From NCBI RefSeq assembly GCF_013912065.1, contig NZ_JACESA010000021.1, forward strand, positions 1 through 42,135: 42,135 nucleotides of DNA. The letters are read 5' to 3'. Source of the stretch: Brevundimonas sp. (GTDB taxonomy: Bacteria > Pseudomonadota > Alphaproteobacteria > Caulobacterales > Caulobacteraceae). The notes below the pieces were generated by a model. It was not told where the DNA came from, searched no databases, and saw only the letters and a program-made list of their open reading frames with translations. Shown here in pieces: positions 40,624-42,135 of this stretch. Numbering within the stretch: position 1 is the stretch's first letter; each line of letters opens with the position of its first letter. Both the position numbers and the translations under genes were made by a program.

Positions 40624-41348
40624 TCTACCCCGCCATCGACCTGAAGGACGGCGTCTGCGTGCGCCTGATGCACGGCCGGTTCGACCAGGTGACCCGTTAT
40701 GACGAACAGCCCGCGGCCCGCCTGACCGCCTTCGCGACCGAGGGCGCCGAATGGATTCACGTCGTCGATCTGGACGGCGCCGAGGCCGGCCAGGCCATGC
40801 AGCACGCCCTGATCGGCGACCTGACCCAGGCCCTCGACGTCAAGATCCAGTCCGGCGGCGGCGTCCGCGGCGCCAATGACGTGGCCAAACTGCTGGAGGC
40901 CGGTGTGTCCCGCGTCGTCGTCGGCTCCCTGGCCGTGACCCAGCCCAACGACGTGGCCGCCTGGCTCAAGGGTTTCGGCCCGGAACAGATCACCCTGGCC
41001 CTGGACGTCAAGATCGAGGACGGCGTCCCCGTCCCCGCCCTAAAGGGCTGGACCCAGTCGTCGGGCGTCACGCTGTGGGAGGCGCTGGATCGCTATCCGA
41101 AGGGAACGGCCAAACACCTACTGGTCACCGACGTCGGTCGCGACGGCGCCATGACCGGCCCCAATCTGGAACTGCTGGCCGAGATCCGCCGCCGCCGTCC
41201 CGACCTGGTGCTCCAGGCCTCGGGCGGGGTCTCGTCGCTGGACGACATCACGGCGGTCAAGTCGCTGGGCTGCAACGGCGCCATCGTCGGCCGCGCCCTG
41301 TACGAAAACCGCTTCACCCTGCCCGAAGCCATAGCGACGGCGGCATGA
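40617..41348 (+). CDS. hisA: phosphoribosylformimino-5-aminoimidazole carboxamide ribotide isomerase
   Basis: ATG at 40617; 243 residues, a TIM barrel with IYPAIDLKDGVCVRLMHG (catalytic Asp in the first strand), VVDLDGA, IQSGGGVR, VVGSLAV, LVTDVGRDGAMTGPN (second catalytic Asp) and ASGGVSS, GAIVGRALYE. It performs the Amadori isomerisation before HisF/HisH. It overlaps hisH by 7 bases and hisF by 4. Confidence 0.97.
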   Translation: MLIYPAIDLKDGVCVRLMHGRFDQVTRYDEQPAARLTAFATEGAEWIHVVDLDGAEAGQAMQHALIGDLTQALDVKIQSGGGVRGANDVAKLLEAGVSRVVVGSLAVTQPNDVAAWLKGFGPEQITLALDVKIEDGVPVPALKGWTQSSGVTLWEALDRYPKGTAKHLLVTDVGRDGAMTGPNLELLAEIRRRRPDLVLQASGGVSSLDDITAVKSLGCNGAIVGRALYENRFTLPEAIATAA

Positions 41349-42112
41349 CGGCGCGCCGTATAGTCCCCTGCCTGGACGTCAAGGACGGCCGGGTGGTCAA
41401 GGGCGTGAAGTTCGTCGGCCATACAGACATGGGCGACGCGGCGGACCTTGCCGCCCGTTATCGCGACGCGGGCGCCGACGAACTGGTCTTCTACGACATC
41501 GCGGCCAGCCCCGAGGGCCGGACCCTGGACTATGGCTGGATCAGGGACATCGCCCGCCTGCTCGACATCCCCTTCTGCGTGGCCGGCGGCATTCGCAGCG
41601 TCGATCAGGCCGCGCGCTGTCTCGACCACGGCGCGGACAAGGTGTCGATCAACTCCCCCGCCCTGGAACGCCCCGACCTGATCGCCGAAATGGCGGAACG
41701 CCTGGGCAGCCAGTGCGTCGTCGTCGGCGTCGACAGCCGGATGGAGGACGGCGAATGGGTCGTCCACAAATACACCGGCGACCCCGACGCGCGCCGCCGC
41801 GCGGGCAAACGCACACTGGATTGGCTGGACCAGGCCCAGGCCCTCGGCGCCGGCGAGATCGTGCTGAACTGCATCGACCAGGACGGCGTTCGACGCGGCT
41901 ACGACCTCGAACAACTGTCCGCCGCCCGCGCGCGCCTGACCATCCCCCTGATCGCGTCCGGCGGCGCCGGCGCGCCCGAGCATTTCCGAGACGTCTTCCA
42001 CCAGGCCGACGTCTCAGGCGCCCTGGCCGCCAGCGTCTTCCACACCGGCGCCATCGCCATTCCTGACCTGAAGGCCTATCTCGCGGGCGAAGGCCTGGAG
42101 ATGAGATTGTGA
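41345..42112 (+). CDS. hisF: imidazole glycerol phosphate synthase, cyclase subunit
   Basis: ATG at 41345 overlapping the hisA stop; 255 residues. TIM barrel with [16 protein letters not shown] (catalytic Asp), [40 protein letters not shown], and the second phosphate site [12 protein letters not shown]. The usual NCIDQDG Asp motif is present ([16 protein letters not shown]). It forms imidazole glycerol phosphate and AICAR using ammonia from HisH. It is complete; 23 bases follow to the edge. Confidence 0.97.
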   Translation: MTARRIVPCLDVKDGRVVKGVKFVGHTDMGDAADLAARYRDAGADELVFYDIAASPEGRTLDYGWIRDIARLLDIPFCVAGGIRSVDQAARCLDHGADKVSINSPALERPDLIAEMAERLGSQCVVVGVDSRMEDGEWVVHKYTGDPDARRRAGKRTLDWLDQAQALGAGEIVLNCIDQDGVRRGYDLEQLSAARARLTIPLIASGGAGAPEHFRDVFHQADVSGALAASVFHTGAIAIPDLKAYLAGEGLEMRL

Positions 42113-42135
42113 CCCGCCCCTCGCAATCCTCCCCC
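42113..42135. other. start of a further gap, cut by the window edge
   Basis: The last bases CCTCCCCC resemble the tip of the repeats and of the hisH leader hairpin, so another repeat may begin here. I would expect hisE or hisI beyond; not seen. Confidence 0.3.

Overview
The window is high-GC DNA from an alphaproteobacterium, most likely a Caulobacterales member close to Brevundimonas. The evidence is the uniformly GC-ending codon use, a primase with a degenerate zinc ribbon, a SUV3-type helicase, FixLJ-like genes, an Anbu operon and many TonB-dependent receptors. The genus assignment is inference from gene content. I see no phage, integrase, insertion sequence, CRISPR array, tRNA or rRNA.

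Layout, left to right. Positions 1-4323 (minus) hold a FixL/FixJ-type two-component pair and a SUV3-like RNA helicase that runs off the left edge. Positions 4584-7459 (plus) hold two tandem chemoreceptor genes; the first is a truncated copy with only the sensory half. Positions 7566-12393 hold a membrane protein, a 69-residue flagellar-rod-like mini protein, a DEAD-box helicase with a structured leader, an Mpo1-like protein, a secreted protein made of two repeats, and a 3D-domain protein. Positions 12562-15537 (minus) hold dnaG and dusA. Positions 15652-16586 are a membrane protein/regulator operon preceded by a near-perfect palindrome. Positions 16814-19132 are a divergent pair for peptidoglycan recycling (LD-carboxypeptidase and a Mur ligase). 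Positions 19148-20307 are a divergent DUF308 membrane protein and MarR/OhrR-type regulator sharing palindromic operators.

Positions 20335-30148 form an iron-acquisition island. It has a transmembrane flavodoxin reductase, ApbE flavin transferase, DUF4198, a DUF2271 protein with an apparent flavinylation motif, a PepSY membrane protein, two TonB-dependent receptors and a PiuC-type dioxygenase. Three candidate Fur boxes of the TGCGA...TCGCA type mark the promoters. I read it as import of ferric chelates plus transmembrane electron delivery for iron reduction.

Positions 30163-34379 (minus) are the Anbu operon: circularly permuted ATP-grasp, alpha-E, transglutaminase-like protein and the Anbu proteasome homologue. 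A ferredoxin reductase-type flavoprotein follows at 34648-35853. Three complex palindromic repeats lie between genes here; two are related copies with compensatory base changes.

Positions 36086-42112 (plus) are the histidine operon: a TrpR/YerC-like regulator with its own candidate operator, then hisG, hisD, an unusual fused gene, hisH, hisA and hisF. The fused gene joins a HisC-like aminotransferase domain that has lost the PLP lysine to an intact HisB domain. It is the most unusual single gene in the window, because HisB seems to be made only as the C-terminal half of a pseudoenzyme fusion.
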